Shown piece by piece: positions 12,265-26,201 of a DNA stretch of 64,000 bases. The notes below the pieces were generated by a model. The model saw only the letters and a list, made by a program, of their open reading frames with translations, had not been told where the DNA came from and made no database searches. The DNA is taken from NCBI GenBank assembly GCA_964036275.1, contig OZ038438.1, forward strand, positions 16,599,720-16,663,719. The letters run 5' to 3'. This DNA comes from Litoditis marina. Lineage: Eukaryota > Nematoda > Chromadorea > Rhabditida > Rhabditidae. The position numbers and the translations under genes were made by a program. Position 1 is the first letter of the stretch; the number at the start of each line of letters is the position of its first letter.

Positions 12265-13200
12265 CAAGTACTGTACCATTCCTAGCAAATCGACGAACAT
12301 ATTCGGCATTAGTTAATTATTTTTGACCAGATGCCAAAATTTTCACATGTAAACAATGGTGTATATTCATAAAAGAATACATTTGGTGATACGACCGAAT
12401 AATATTTATTAGCTCTCAGTACATTTAACAACATTTTACCTGCGTACAAACTCATTTTCAGCATAGAGATCATGTGTAATAGTAGTGTCATAGCTATATA
12501 AATCTTGTAAACTGCAGTATACGATTGACAATCATGGAAATATCAATTAATGTCGAATGTGATAGATAGCGGCTGAAGGCTATGACTAGGTGTTGGAAGC
12601 AGTTGTTGTAGGGATAGAGTACATCAAAAATTACCCGTAAAAGCTATAAAAACAGAATGATGACACTTTGCTTATAATATTAGACCACTCTGAAAATGAC
12701 ACGAAGAGAAAACAGTTGCTCTCTGAATCAATCCGCCGAAGTTCCAGTTTCATTGGGCTGTAGTGCTTTGCTTTTTTGAACTTGGCCACAATCAGCAGGT
12801 ACCTGTAGGCACAAGAAATAAGAGACAACATCATTGAACTTTGAGAGGCAGGAACACTTGTTTTTTTGATCTTAGACTAATATTTTCTATGTCTTTTGGA
12901 TGAGTACTGGTGATTCGTAGGTTGCAGAAATCAAATGAAATAGCGGTTTCTCTATAGCGAGGATATTGGTTCTGGTAATTTAACGAACTCTGCGAAATCA
13001 TGAATAGAAATAATGCCAATATACCTACCACTGAGTTAGTTTGTCCTGAGAGCGTCCGATTGCTACCATTCAATTCCTCCATGGGCACCCCGTGTTTTGT
13101 ATTCACGTTACGGTGCTCCGGAACGTAGGTCCGTTCCGTGTCAAATCTCCGCCTGGGCCTTAAATACAGACGGAACACTTAAAGTAAGACAATTATGTAG

Positions 13201-13279
13201 ACCAATCCCGAGGCATCGGTCCTTTAAACTGCAATTGAAGATGTGGTGCAGTTTAAAGGACCGAAGCGTTGGGATTGGT
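13201..13279. repeat. 79-base inverted repeat (33-base arms)
   Basis: Left arm 13201-13233 (ACCAATCCCGAGG...TTTAAACTGCA) pairs with right arm 13247-13279, with mismatches only in the middle (GAGGCAT versus AACGCTT), across a 13-base loop. It lies about 190 bases beyond the stop codon of the class B GPCR. It could be a small foldback transposon or a hairpin in a transcript. Confidence 0.75.
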
Positions 13280-13472
13280 CAACATACTCGTTCTTCTTTA
13301 ATGTCGGTTAGCGGTTTGTTCAAATATGACAGTAGAATATACACTGACAACTATATGTAGTGCGTTCATAGACTGAAACATTCAATAATGTTTTTCGAAA
13401 TCTTTGCCTGTCAATGTTGTGAAGTTTATGTACTTTACTAAGATCTCCGCGAATTTCAGTTTTGGAAGCAAC

Positions 13473-16400
13473 CTACTTGAAAAATTCGATCGGCACTTTT
13501 GACAACTGTCGCTTGATCGCTCCTTGGATTTCACTATTCAGGAAGCAGTATAGTACAGCAATAAAGATTCCCTGTAAGTGATATACTAGAAAACACGGAA
13601 TTTATAACAAATTACATAATATTCATCAGACAACGTCACCACTAGTGTTTCGAAAGGCCTTCTAGAAACAATACAAAAAATTTTGTTGCCAAAAGTTTCC
13701 GCAACCAAATATTCAGCAAAAATTCCTCAGGAATTTATTTTTTACTCATTTGCTTGGTTGACTTGAATATCATCCGTGACATGACAGTGAAATTACTCAC
13801 TTGTGAATGTTGAAGTATGGCAGATCCTAACATGTATACGGCACTTGGTTCGTTCGGTTCATAGAAGAGTGGGATATTAGAGACTCCGAGTAGTGGTACA
13901 AGAAGAAGAGTGGCCTTTATTGTCCGCCTAGAACAGAGTTCCTCATTCATTTTATATAACGGCAGAAATCAACGTAGAAGCTCAGAATTAGAGAAAATTA
14001 AGTAAGTTGAAATGTCAGTGAGAATATATCATCCAACTTTGGAAACATTCGATGATCTAATAGAAATATACTTCCAAGTGTATTTGTTCATAACGCGAAC
14101 ACTGTCCCCAGTACTCACCAGATCTTCTTCGATTCGGCAGAGTTTTCTGTTCTGAGTTTCTGAACCAGAATAACCACGATTCCCAGCAGAAAGATGAGAT
14201 TCAACTGAAATATGTTTCGTTTTGTATGTTTTCAGGAATATAGTTGTCTACTACATCACGTTGTTTTTATATTGGTTTTCTCTGTTGTTTTTTTTCGAAT
14301 ATCTCTTCGGTTGTCAGTGGATTGCGACTAACCACCAAAGCAAATCCCATCGTGCCGGCCAAAATCCAAAGATGGTTTCCTTGCGCGTAAGGAACCCAAC
14401 AGAATGAATTCGGAGACATGTGGCTGGACTTGTACTGATGTACCACCGTCCAGCACATCACCACGACGAATGGGACTCCTGTAAATAATGACGTTTCCTA
14501 GATTTCACTAGAACACAATATTGAGAAGCTATAATGTTCGGTGTTGCTAGTATTCCGAGATCAAACGTTTTTTGGCCATCGATTCATGAGAAACATATTC
14601 GTGTTTACCCCAGCCGCAGAGAATGTAGAGATACCACGGTGCATCATTATGTCGCATCGCGAAAATGGTGAACCGACTGTAGAGATAGGCTCCCTCGATC
14701 AACATCCACATCACTGATGCCACCTGAACTTATTAGCACATTAGGATTACTAGAAGTAGGATTTAATAACAAGAGTTAAAGTAGTTCATTTAAAATAGAA
14801 ATAGTTGTATTGTAACATGTAAAAATTAGTTTATCTAGTATTTAAGTAATGTTTTACTAATTGATTTTTGTACTGGGTCCGTGGCTTATCTTCTGATGAG
14901 GCCTCGACCACTAACCCTAAGACATCGTGAAGGTGGTGAGGCCGAAACTATGTATTTTATTTTAAACTTAGTCATTATTAACTTCATAGATAGTATTTAT
15001 TACTTTTAATTCATTTAACCATTCATTTATTGACTTCATCCTAGTTAACTTGACTTCATTTAACCTATTTTTGCTTATTTAATTCGCACATATGTTATCT
15101 TTTATAACTTCCAATAAACTTCTCAGTATATCAACGTTTCATTTGCTTTCGCTCTCATTTGAGAATAATTACATTTTCCGACATGCACTGGCTCTAAATA
15201 TCTCAAGCATATTATAAAAACTATCCAAATTAGTTAAAACGTGAGAAGCTTTTGCTAGCGAATGGTGATGAATTTCAAAGTAATGTACTCGAAAACACAT
15301 GACGGTCTCAATTTTAGCATGAAGTGGTTAGCATTAGGAAGTACAGTCAGCGATACCTTAGTAACTCGAGAAAGTTACATTTATCATTCATTTCAGTTTG
15401 GAAGTTTGCATACAAAAAAAACGGTTTCTCGTCGTCATTCGGAAAAACTCACTTGGAAGTAAATCACGAACCACAGAATCATCTTGCAGATCCACTCCTA
15501 AACGGTTCATCATTTTATTTTTATATTTTTTTTTCAAATTATGTTCAAACCTAAATATTCTGAGCTAAAAAAAAGTGGGCAAAAAATAGGTATCTAACAC
15601 AAAATATAAATAATTTGAGCAAAAGTATCTGATAAGAACCCGACACTCGTACTCGTAAGCAAATTGAGTCGCTATGATCTTCGTTTTCTGACAGTTGGGT
15701 ATTTGTTGCGTGGATCACTGAGCCACCGCACTAGAGCGCCAGATAACTTACAAACTGCCAGAGAGGTTGTGGATAGAACTTTGTACAGTCCTGGAAGAGG
15801 TTGGTCGTTTGTACGATTGTCCAAATAGCTAGCACGGCGAAACGGAAGACGAAAGCGGTAGCTAGATTCTTGTGAATTGATAACCGGCGACACTGGAAAG
15901 TTACGTTTTAAAACCCAAATCCATGCTCCTCTTTGTTTCCTATATTCGAAGTAGAAGAAACGTTTATGTTCAATACACTATATGAACCAACCTGAATCGA
16001 ATCAAATATGGAGAACAATAGAATTGCAGCCACCAATAATGCGACAGATACGATAGAAAGTGTAAGTGAAACCGAAATAACCAAATCTCTCAACATGTCC
16101 GGGCACTGAAAGAATGAATGTTGATTCACCGCGAGTATTAATACTTACTACTAGATAGTTCTGTTACTTGGATGCATGTTTCAGCTCTTCACCTGAATGT
16201 GAATGACTCACTGCTCCTTCTCGTTTTTGCCGACACTAACTTATCAAATTTATCAAATGCCGACTTTGATCGAATTTAGTATTCGCAACCAACATGTTGC
16301 TCGAATTTAGAGTAAAATTCTGTAAAGATGGTCTGGAATTCTGATTCTCGAAAAATATTGCCATGATAAGTTGTTGTTTAGCAACATCGTTCAGCTGAAA

Positions 16401-19215
16401 CTAATAACCAGGTGTAATTTGTATGCGTTCTCACCACTCTACAGTATCCTTGAATACACTCGGGGAAGTCCTGGACAACTGTTATGCATTGACTATAGTC
16501 TGACTCTTCCCATCGACCGCTCAAAGCACAAGTACGTAAGACCATATGACGCTCTGGAATTACGGGGTTAGCGTAATCACAATACGTGCTATCAATTTTC
16601 CTTCAAAGTTTGCGATCCAATTGCCGTTTTTCTCCTAAACGCTGAATGGATTTTGATATTAAAGGTTATCCGAAATCAACTCATTAAGCTTCATGGGTAC
16701 GAGAAGAAAAAACATTATTTCCCGAAGTGCGCAGGTATGAAATATTCTCTAGACACTCATAATTATGTTGCACGATAAAATGTACTTTGGTTGAACGTAA
16801 AGTTCCTTTCAACTGTTTCTGAGAGTTGTGTTATAATGCTGACAACTGAAATTGACTGCTCGTGTAATGCCGCACAACGAGATTACTTACAATTGTTTAC
16901 GCCAGACTGGTTAGGGCATTCATGGCAGTGTGCCTAACATAATTTAGACGTTTTGTTTCATTAAGTTCGATGCCTAAAGAATGGTTCATCCATGACATAG
17001 ACAGATGTTAATACGACTCCCAATCTCCTCGCAGGGCTACACCTGCAGTCTTCCAGTTTTCGGGTTCGACTATGCGGAAATTATTTCATTTCCACTTTGC
17101 CATTAGGAGAAATAGACATTCTGTTTACTCCAAGCGGCACTCGCATGAAAACTGCCGGCAAGTCGTTTCGGAACGCCATTTAATGTTTAATTTAATCGGA
17201 TATGACATGAAACAAAAGTTATGAGACGGTTAAATGTTACTCTGAGCCCGCAATTAGAAGAATGCAGTATGAATAACAGAAACAGCAGGAAGTGGACCAG
17301 GAAGCAAATTTCACTGGTTTATACCATAATCTACCAGGAAATGTCCGATTCGGATAGTTTTGTAACGTCCTTAAACTTCAATTACATCTTTCAGTAAACA
17401 GCTAATAAATAGAGTAAAGTTTTTTTATCGATCCGTATTTTTTGCAATCTCATGGTTTCTGAACATCCCGGTTTTGAGAGCAAAGATTTTGAAGAGATTG
17501 GTAGCTGAAAAAACATAGCTTTTGTTATCCTCTAGAGAGAGAGCGCTGATGACCCAAGATCATTGCACTTTTTGATGAAAATACGCATTTTCATGGTAAG
17601 GTGCTGAGCAACCATGTTAGACTTGAGAGACACTCACTAGACACTTCTTCACATCCCTCCACGGACGGGCAATATGTGAACGGGCATAATCGCTGAGCTA
17701 TTTCCCCGTATTCCGCTCTTAGCCAGCATAACGACTTGTCGAAGTGGGTAGAGCAACCGCTGAAACACTAGGGGTTCAGTCCAGTCAGAGTTCACAATAA
17801 GCTGATAAATGTGAAAAACATAATCAGAGTAAGGGTACACTTCCAAAATAGAGTACCTCTCATTAGTAGATTCGTTCTGTCGTTGGAGCTGGTAACACGT
17901 TTCATACTCTGCTTTAATAATCGACATATCTGAAACAGATATAATAAAAGGAGTAGACCACTGAAGAGAAGTGTTCCAAGCAAAGTCAACAAGTGGATAG
18001 ATAGTCGGTAGTACCATGGGGTTAACAATGTTTTCTAATTTGTAAGCAACATTGAATGTCACAAATTAGTCTTATGTACTAACACAACATCTAACTCAAC
18101 CAAGTTCACCCAATTCGCGCAACGAACTTCGAATTAAGGTTGAATTAAATGAAAACCACTATTCTTCAGAGAACTTGATTGTGTGGTTCTTAAAAAACAT
18201 ACTCAGAACAAATATTATATATAATAACCATATTTTAAGGAGCCTGTGTATTACTCTCTTATTACACACGACAACAAAGGAACGAGTGAATTTAAAAAAG
18301 GGTAAACAATGTGAAATAATGAGATGACAGAAAGGTTGTTTTGTCAACGAAACGAATGAAGATACCAACAAAACAAAGAATGTAAATTGCGTCAGTAGGG
18401 CCCCTTCTTTTGTTGGAAAAACTGAAGTACTAGTGAGATTTTCTATTCATGAAGTAATGTTCTGAGTGGCTCCCTTGATACTCATTTTAGGACATTATAG
18501 ATTGGAGGTTATGTTGAAACACATGAAAAACACGAGGAGTTCAACCATTTACTCGGATACGAACGTGTTAGCCTAAAAGATAGAACCCAACAGAACAGCC
18601 GGAACGGAACATGTTCTGAAAAGGGTCGTATACCATTCTGAGTTGAACAATTCTAGTAAACACGTCAAGAGAACGCCCATAATGTCGTGTCGTGACACTT
18701 GATTAACGCCAAGGAGGGAACCCTGTCAACGCAAGTTTTTCCAAATACCGAGTAACTTAGAGGGCTGGGAATGTAAGTTGTGAATATGATGCCAGTCATA
18801 ACTCGAGTCCTTCCAGAAGAGCAGCAACCAGTCAATTCTGGGTTAAGATACCCGGGGGAGTTGCGCTTAACTTCCACTCTGTCCAAGACTTTACTCGCCG
18901 ATTTGAGGTTATGAACCAGCAAATGCCTCGTTTTACAGCTAAGTCGAACAGCTCAAACTAGAAGTAAACTGTAGAAGCATGTAAAAACTTGGAGAAGATC
19001 AGCAATCATACACTTCACTCTTGACAACTGTACCCTATAAAATTCGGTCGACACGTTCTACGTGAATACGCTACAGAGTAGCATACGTAAATGATGGATG
19101 ACGGGTTCTTACCACCGAACGATTCAGCAAAAAACATAACCAGGAGAATCAGAATCGTATAAAACTGTACAGAGTTCGTGGAGAAACCAGTTTTGATGCG
19201 AAACTTTTTCTCCGC
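13473..19215 (-). CDS. Class B (secretin family) GPCR, start missing
   Basis: Twelve exons join in phase, at least 429 aa: 19215-19113, 17929-17857, 17759-17638, 16553-16435, 16105-15992, 15892-15752, 15497-15453, 14723-14609, 14478-14333, 14204-14119, 13927-13801, 13571-13473. A hydrophobic signal-like segment (FYTILILLVMFFAESFG) comes first. The hormone-receptor domain has six Cys in family order (ETCYQL, GCSTHFDKSLCW, RLCPF, RTCALSGRW, YSQC). Helix 1 is followed by CRRLSIHKNLATAFVFRF, helix 3 by MWMLIEGAYLYSR, then GWGVPF (helix 4), KKIWRTIKATLLLVPLLG (helix 6) and GIFIAVLYCFLNSEIQ (helix 7). Such receptors bind peptide hormones and signal through G proteins at the plasma membrane. It lies near CRF/DH44, PDF or SEB receptors; the subtype is not resolved. 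The first exon start and initiator Met upstream are unknown. Confidence 0.9.
14900..14943. repeat. Short GC-rich hairpin in an AT-rich GPCR intron
   Basis: GGCCTCGACCACT (from 14900) and AGGTGGTGAGGCC (to 14943) can pair with one bulge, around a loop containing CCCTAAGAC. The flanks are strongly AT-rich on both sides. It could be the core of a degraded mobile element. No conserved RNA family was recognised. Confidence 0.4.
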
Positions 19216-22200
19216 CTCACCAGAACATGATTATAAAATTGAATTATACTTGAGTTTCAATACGCAACGCACAATGAAGTAACATATTTCTAGTTTATAA
19301 TTTGTTCGCCTTCAACGTTTTGGGAAAACCATCAAATTGCCACATTTGATTTTCGAGAAGTATTTTCCTGATCGATCAACACAGACGACAGGCCTCAGCC
19401 AATAAGTGGCGTACACTGCCAGTAAATAGTATAGTAGCATAGTAGTATAGTAGTAACTTGAAAAGGGAGAAACACATTCTTCCTGGACGTCGAAGAAAAG
19501 TCTGAGCATTGCTGATGTTTTTCAGGTTTTACGTGATTTTTTCTACTTCAAGAGTAATCGAGTGAACTCGTGATAAGGTTTGCGAGAAAGAAATGACAGA
19601 AGACTGAAAACTAAAAAATAATTAAATATGTTCTCCTGGCGAAATTGGTTACGCCAACAATCAAAGAGTTGCATTCTGGAGCGTTGAGTTCAGTAAATTG
19701 AATTTCCTTGTGAATCGGGTGCTAACGGAATAAAATCCTCCCTTCTACGGGAGAACAAAACCATTACTTCCTTCTCTACATAAAATTGATTTTCCGAATA
19801 CAGAAACACGTGAAACCTGTATGAGAATAGTCTCAAAATTGAAATATCTAGATATTACTCGTTTTGTCTTACACCACTCTGGCTCTTATATGACATTTGA
19901 AGCGATTCAAACTAAAAGCAAGAAAGGTTACCGTGAGTTTATTTTCCCCGAAAAGGGTTGCACATTAGTTGATCAGAGTTGAATATGTAGTATTAACTCT
20001 GGGGAAGAAGATTGTACTGCAAGTATCTAGAGACAGAGCGCTTTGATGAATTGCGGGTCTTAGAAGGGATTCGGCCTGCCTAGCCACAGTAAACGAACGC
20101 GCCAGAAAATAAGACAGCTATTCATTTGATGCCGCCTTCTATCATAACATGAACACGCAAAGTTCTCAGTCAACTAAACGTGCGGGAAAAGAAGTAGATG
20201 TTCTAATAGTTGAGATGTATCTCTTCGGTAGGTGAATCACCTTTAAGGAAAAAAAACAAAATTGCACTAAAGGCGTCGCAATGAATAAAATATATTGGAG
20301 AAGTTGAGAGTGCCCAATTAGAGTGTCTAACAAGGCAAACAGCCATCACCAACGAGAAAACAGCCAGTGAGACTCAGTTCAGGTCGGAAAGCAAATACTG
20401 CCAACATTTAAAGCGTCTTCCTCATAAGAGCAGTAGTTTCTGCACAAAAAGCCTGAAGTGCAGAATGTAACGGAACCTACTTCGAGAAAGAAAGGTGTGA
20501 AATTCATGAGCGATTTGCAGAAGCAAACATCCGGAAACTGGCTCGATGTTCAAAAATAGCCGCGCTACACCAGAAGAGCCAACTTAGCATCAAAAATTCA
20601 GGTAGGCGGAGAATAAGATGAGCTAGTCAAGGAACGTACAACGTTCACCGGTTTTTCTTTTACAGAAAACAAAGTCAGATAACACCTGGGTTTTTGAAGT
20701 TATAGAGCTGAGTTATAGCGCTTCATGGAATGGCGAAAACAACAACACCAACTGTCGGCAAGTTTTGAAACCTAACCCAGAGCAGTTGGTGACAGTTTTC
20801 TTATGTCAATACAAATCACTATCGTCGACACTGCTAGTTTGATAAATTGAGTTTCATAGTAAAATGACTATAAAGCTAAGTGACCTGACCCAACTGGCAA
20901 CAAAAAAAGTGACGTGTGGCAGCCTCGGAACTAGAATTAACATATTTATGGACAGCCCAGAGTGGGAGATATATGTCGCCTGGTATAGAATGTTAGTGTT
21001 GAATAGAGCGCCAATAATTGCAAGCATAGTCCCAGACCGACAACCTCAAAATTGCTTTGTTGCCGAACGGCTCAGATGTACAACTTCAATTGAAAACAAT
21101 TTCTGTTGGTTTCGTTAGGCCAAGCATATTTTGATGAGTTCTCTCATTTAGGCGGAACACCGTTTTCAACCAAACACGGTGCACGTATTTTCATATGTCA
21201 TAAATGGCTAATATTTTGTAAGAAATTTTCAGAGATAAACACGGATGATTCACAGACTACTAGCGTTCCTGGCGTGTCTGAATCTATGGTACTGAATATA
21301 CGGATATCCGCAATGCGCAGTTAGCTGTTCACCAATAGTTATTCGTTCACGGACTTCAACCAGGCTGAATGAGCACTTATGAAAACTTCAATTTCAATAA
21401 ATTAATTCAACATTATGGAGTACAGCCTGGAGTAGTGGTCCGTCAAAGTCATAGTGGGAATGAGTGGAAATAACAGTATCAACTGACAAGAAGATGATTT
21501 GATGTTATATGTGATAGGTGGGCTAATAAATTACTTTTGCAGCCACGCAAAGTTAAGCAGTAAACACGAACTATAAAAAAAATACCAAGCAAGAATGGTG
21601 TTTTCATCCATTCGTTTAAACCATGTGGTGAAGTAGGATTTTTCTGGTCACTCTTTGGAACTCATCCCTTCAATAAACATAACAATCTCCTTTTATTGTT
21701 TTGTACTCAGTACAGAAACAAATCAGTCCAAGGTTGAAATAGTTTCTGAATGTAATTAGAGAGTTTGAATATCATGTTTGAACGAGTGTGGCAATGGCAG
21801 TGATGATAAGAACCGCCTCCCACAGATGTCGTTACTAATGACCGCCTTGCTAGTCAAAGGATTCGCTTTGAATTGAACGAGAATACGATGAAAACATGTC
21901 CTCTTTGGGGGGGGGGGCGAATAGCTGCACTCCTGATGCAACAATCTCGGATGAAAGTTCTTATCAACCGGAGGTCTGTGTTCAATCATACGTGAACACA
22001 GTTCGAGGTACCGTCGACGTTTTTGAGCTCCAATGTCTGGGAACCAGCAAGGAGCTGAGTGAATTAGCATGTTTGTCGTATGTGTCTTAGATGAACGATT
22101 CATCCTTAGTGAAGATTGGGTGAATAAATGAGCACGGTTATGTCAGGATAGATTTAGATACATGCCATCATGTTCACGCACATGCGGTGATGATAGAAAG

Positions 22201-24242
22201 AGCTTAGAGCAAAAATTTAAAGCTCAGAGAAATGATACAAAGCAAATTTTCGAATGAACTAAACAACGCAAAACTACTCACGATTTTGAATTGACCACTG
22301 GAAATTGAAATCTGTCAAAATATGGCTGGATTGCGCTGAAGAATACTCCTTAAGGAACAATGTTTCACTTTCAGACACAAAGAAAGTTAACTACGGGAAG
22401 AACTTGCTTATCGAGCTGGCACTGAAATCAAAGAATTCTAATGTTTCAAGTTGAAAGAAGAACTCGAGCACGAAGAGATTTGATTACAGGATAAGCCCAA
22501 TTTGCATTGAGACAAATGGCAACACGGGCACATTTCCGTCCTATAAACTATTCGAATTTATATTATAATATATATATTATAATAATAGTATGAACACCGT
22601 TTGTGACCCTCAATTTCATTGCAAACATTAATTAGTAATGTCATGTTATTGGAAAGCAAATGCTCATAACAGAATTCAGAGGGTTAGAGAGAGCACAACA
22701 GTATTGTGACTAAAGCAGAAAACTGAATAATGGAAAACTGACTAAAAAAATCCTAAAGATGACAGGATGAAAGTTGGAGTTGCAGATTCACAGAATTGTA
22801 TTTCAACTGAGTAGGAAAGTAGTTTTCATAACTAAAGAAGAACTTGTTCGATCTATTACAAGTAGAGATGTGAATGCATCGAAGAACATTTCACTTATAA
22901 TGATGTCTATTATTCACGAACCTCCGGTCGTCTTCAACCGCATATCTGATGCAGTATCCATTTCATAATTTTCTATTTTCGAATTGTTGATTTATTATAA
23001 GATGATGTCTCTGCACACGCAGTGGGCGTCTACCAGGTAAGACAACGATTGAATCGGAAGACTATTGTCGTCGAATAAGCAATTCGGTTGGTTGAGTGAA
23101 CATATAGAAATGACTTTATCTATGAGTGGCTCCGATAGAGGAAAAGGACTTGTTAATCCACAAATATAAATACGAATTATCATAGTCAAGGTTTTGAGTT
23201 ATTCGCGATCTCCTGAATGTAACATATTCAGATTTCGCAATCAACTGTGCTACTGGAAGTTTTGTGTGATTTTTTTCAAAGATTCACTGTGACGAACTGT
23301 TTTGAAGCTGTTTTTGGTAAACTTGCCGAATTTATATTTTTGAACGTTCGAGCTTCCTGCTTATTTCTCTCTTATAACCAACACAGTCGTTTAGAGTCAG
23401 AATAAACAATTAGAACTAATCACGCAGCATTGAAGACAACTGAAATCATTCTCACTGGAGTTAACCACCAATCATTATTATCATTAAGTCAACAACACTA
23501 CCAACCTGATAGAACTTTTCACTGTTGCACAACTATGTTCTCTATCAGTGACATCTACACCAATCTCCTCATTAGGTGTTTAGTAGTTAAATCGGCATTT
23601 ACTTCTCTCCTATAGTATTCTGTTTGAACAATATTGCATCGGTGAGAGAGGTCACGGGAGATGGACCGATTTTTGAACTAAATACTGTTCCTGTTCGCAA
23701 AACTGTAGACCAAATTTTACAATAATAAGTCATAAATGACCATTCACGGTTGAATGTGAAAGAACAAGGCCAAGCAAGGTATTACACTACAACTACGTGC
23801 AAAGTACTATAATGTAACAATAATGAGCACAACTACTAAATACTATTGGAGAGAATTTGGGTTTGCTTCGCACTAGAATCACACTTGTTTCTTGATGCTC
23901 AGTGTATGCGTTTCACTCGTGCCTCTTCTTTCTCGGCGCGAGCTGTAGCGAAGTACGCACGATACATGTCATTTGCAGGTCAATTCATGTGACGCAATTT
24001 GTTTAGTTGGAATAACGCGTCCGCAGGGAAGTACGAGAGATCAATTAATCGTTTTCACACACATTGATTAAGAGCAACTGAAGGCATGTAAAGATGAATG
24101 TGTGCGGTGGTGGTTGGGGTCACCTGTTGAGATCGCACATGAAATGAGGAGGCGTCCTGCTCGCTACTCCCGCCGAGTCCAGTAACAGCTGCGCATCTCA
24201 TTCACATGCAAAATGGCCTCGCATAAGTCTGGTTAATTTCAG
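19216..24242. other. Long stretch, mostly unexplained
   Basis: This should contain the first exon and promoter of the class B GPCR, which I could not place. A minus-strand GTGAGT donor at about 22278 preceded by an open 52-base interval (acceptor CTTCAG) may be a small exon, with two frames open. An 84-codon plus-strand frame at 20864 is listed separately. A G11 run lies at 21907-21917 and a (TATA)n-like patch near 22560. Confidence 0.4.
20864..21118 (+). CDS. Possible 84-aa ORF of unknown function
   Basis: An ATG frame of 84 codons (MTIKLSDLTQLATKKVTCGS... then MDSPEWEIYVAWYRMLVLNR...) ends with TAG. A TTTCATAG four bases before the ATG resembles a trans-splice acceptor. Composition is balanced, not low-complexity. 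There is no family match, no neighbouring exon and no clear polyadenylation signal, so chance is possible. Confidence 0.2.
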   Translation: MTIKLSDLTQLATKKVTCGSLGTRINIFMDSPEWEIYVAWYRMLVLNRAPIIASIVPDRQPQNCFVAERLRCTTSIENNFCWFR

Positions 24243-24632
24243 AATAGTTGCTGGCTCCATTACGGGCGTCTATTTGGACCGTTATTGTTTGAGGTATTCT
24301 ACCGAGCGGGGATCATTTTACTACATACTACGTCAGCAGTCACGTTGCCACTTTCGTCCGCAATGTCCCTCAAAGTTCAACTGACCAATTTGGGATCGAC
24401 GATTACAGGGTCAGAGCTCGTTTTATCTCATCGTTCGGTAGATGGCTCCAAATGGAAGACAGGGAACCAAAAGCAGAGTAAAATAATATTAGCGACGCCA
24501 AACTTGGTAAGATAGTGAACAGTGTATTTGGGCAATGAACTACGTGACCGGTGTCTGAATAATTTTCAGATTCTTTGGAAGCCCCCCGACGGCGCCGTCC
24601 TTAGTCCGAAATCGACATTCAAGCAGTGTTGA
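24243..24632 (+). CDS. C-terminal two exons of an unrecognised protein
   Basis: The exon 24243-24506 opens after AATTTCAG and has 88 codons without a stop before a GTAAGA donor. It joins in phase 0, after an ATTTTCAG acceptor, to exon 24570-24632, ending in TGA. The translation passes GPLLFEVFYRAGIILLHTT, MSLKVQLTNLGSTITGSEL and SHRSVDGSKWKTGNQKQ, and ends ILWKPPDGAVLSPKSTFKQC. The first exon begins in the middle of the protein unless translation starts at the internal Met (MSLKV). In that case the product is about 69 aa. I do not recognise it. Phase agreement over the intron and a clean stop support real coding. Confidence 0.4.
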
Positions 24633-26201
24633 TTATTCCATGTCGTTTGCCGTTTCTCTACAAACTAGATAAACTTTTCATTAAATGAATTGCACTGACG
24701 TTGAAAATTTGTTTTCGAGAAGAGCTCTTCTGATGAAATTGCCGACTTTTGTTCTTTGAATGTTCGTGTAATGAAAAGAGAACGGTTGCATTCGTATTTT
24801 CTGACAGTAAGTTACAGTAATTTCTCACAATTCGGTTCCGCATCATTTCAAACATTACTACACGTATTACTGCAGGACGGAATGTGGTTTTTGTATGTAG
24901 GATGTTTCAGTTACATAGAGTGTATACATCAATTCTTTTTTTAATTACTGAACGCAGAGTGACAACTGCGCTCGAAACGACTCAACGAGCTCGTTAATTT
25001 ACGTAAATACTATTCTCGTCGGTTATATTTAGAGTCTATCAGGGAAGTAATAAAATGAGAAGCACCCCATAGTAACCTTTATTTTGCAAACCAATGATAT
25101 TTATGGTTCATAAATTTATTCGAGCACCACTGAAAAAGAAATATGTAATTAAATGAGTTGCAGAGATAAAATACGAGAATACGTTTAGGGATAAACTTCA
25201 GTAAACGATCAACATTCGAAAACAAGACATGTCCACTAGTATGTTCTGGCGAGTATAAATCCATGTATCATGCGCAAATCCCTCAGATATGCCGAGCGGA
25301 ATCGGCTTAGTGAAAAGAAAATTAAGTGCTTGGATCTAGCTGATGAGCACGTAATCTTTGTAAACAACGATTCGTCTGTTTCATTGTTGAGACTAAACAG
25401 TTTTCCACATCTAGTATATTTCAACAATACCGTATAATGTTGGAACTTCCAAGCTGGACTTTGATATGTGAAATCTTCACATGTTTGCTATTATTTGTAT
25501 ACTCTCATTCCGACTAACTGAACAGAAGTGATCAAAAAAAGTTTGATAAGAAATCCGCCATTGTGAAGTTCGAAAGCCTACTTGAGCAGGTCAACGAGGT
25601 GGAAACGAGAATGCAACATACTCAAAGGTTTGAGTTATGAAAACTGTTGGCAAAAAGAAGGTGAAGGGCTACCCATAGGACGCAAAATTAGCCTTATTAG
25701 AAATGTCGCCCTGTCTCGTCAGTGTTTACGAGGACAACAAATTAGATGCCGGAACGAACTACATATATAATATGCATATGACAACCGCGGTCGAGAGGTG
25801 TTTCTAGCCTGGAAGTTACTGTGTTTCGTTTTGAGTTTCACAACAAATCTGATCATTTGTTGGTATTCAATTTGGACCACTATTAATGTGGCCTGCGTAT
25901 ATTGGTCAAAATCGTAGTGACCTGAATTAGTCCGTAATAATTTGCAATATGCTCTTACAGTTGTGATCAACCCAAAAACGTATTGGCGCTGAGTGGAACA
26001 TTGTATTGTTCTTCCACGAACGTTCGTACATACGATCGTTCGTGCCTAAAACAGTAAAGCTGAGCAGAGCCGTGGTTTCTTAGCCGCTCGGCGTTTGCCG
26101 CACTGGCTAGATCGAGCACTTGTTATTTTATTAGCCTACACACATTCCCGAATGTTCATGACTGGTGACTTCGCAGTAGGTACTGGTTTGGGGAAAAATG
26201 T

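Noticed and set aside
17649..18062. 137-codon minus-strand frame beginning MTFNVAYKLENI
   Set aside because: It reads through two GPCR exons and the intron between them. The spliced reading gives all six hormone-domain Cys, while this frame does not.
21756..22103. 115-codon minus-strand frame over the G11 run
   Set aside because: Has a proline run from the homopolymer, no splice context and no recognisable domain.
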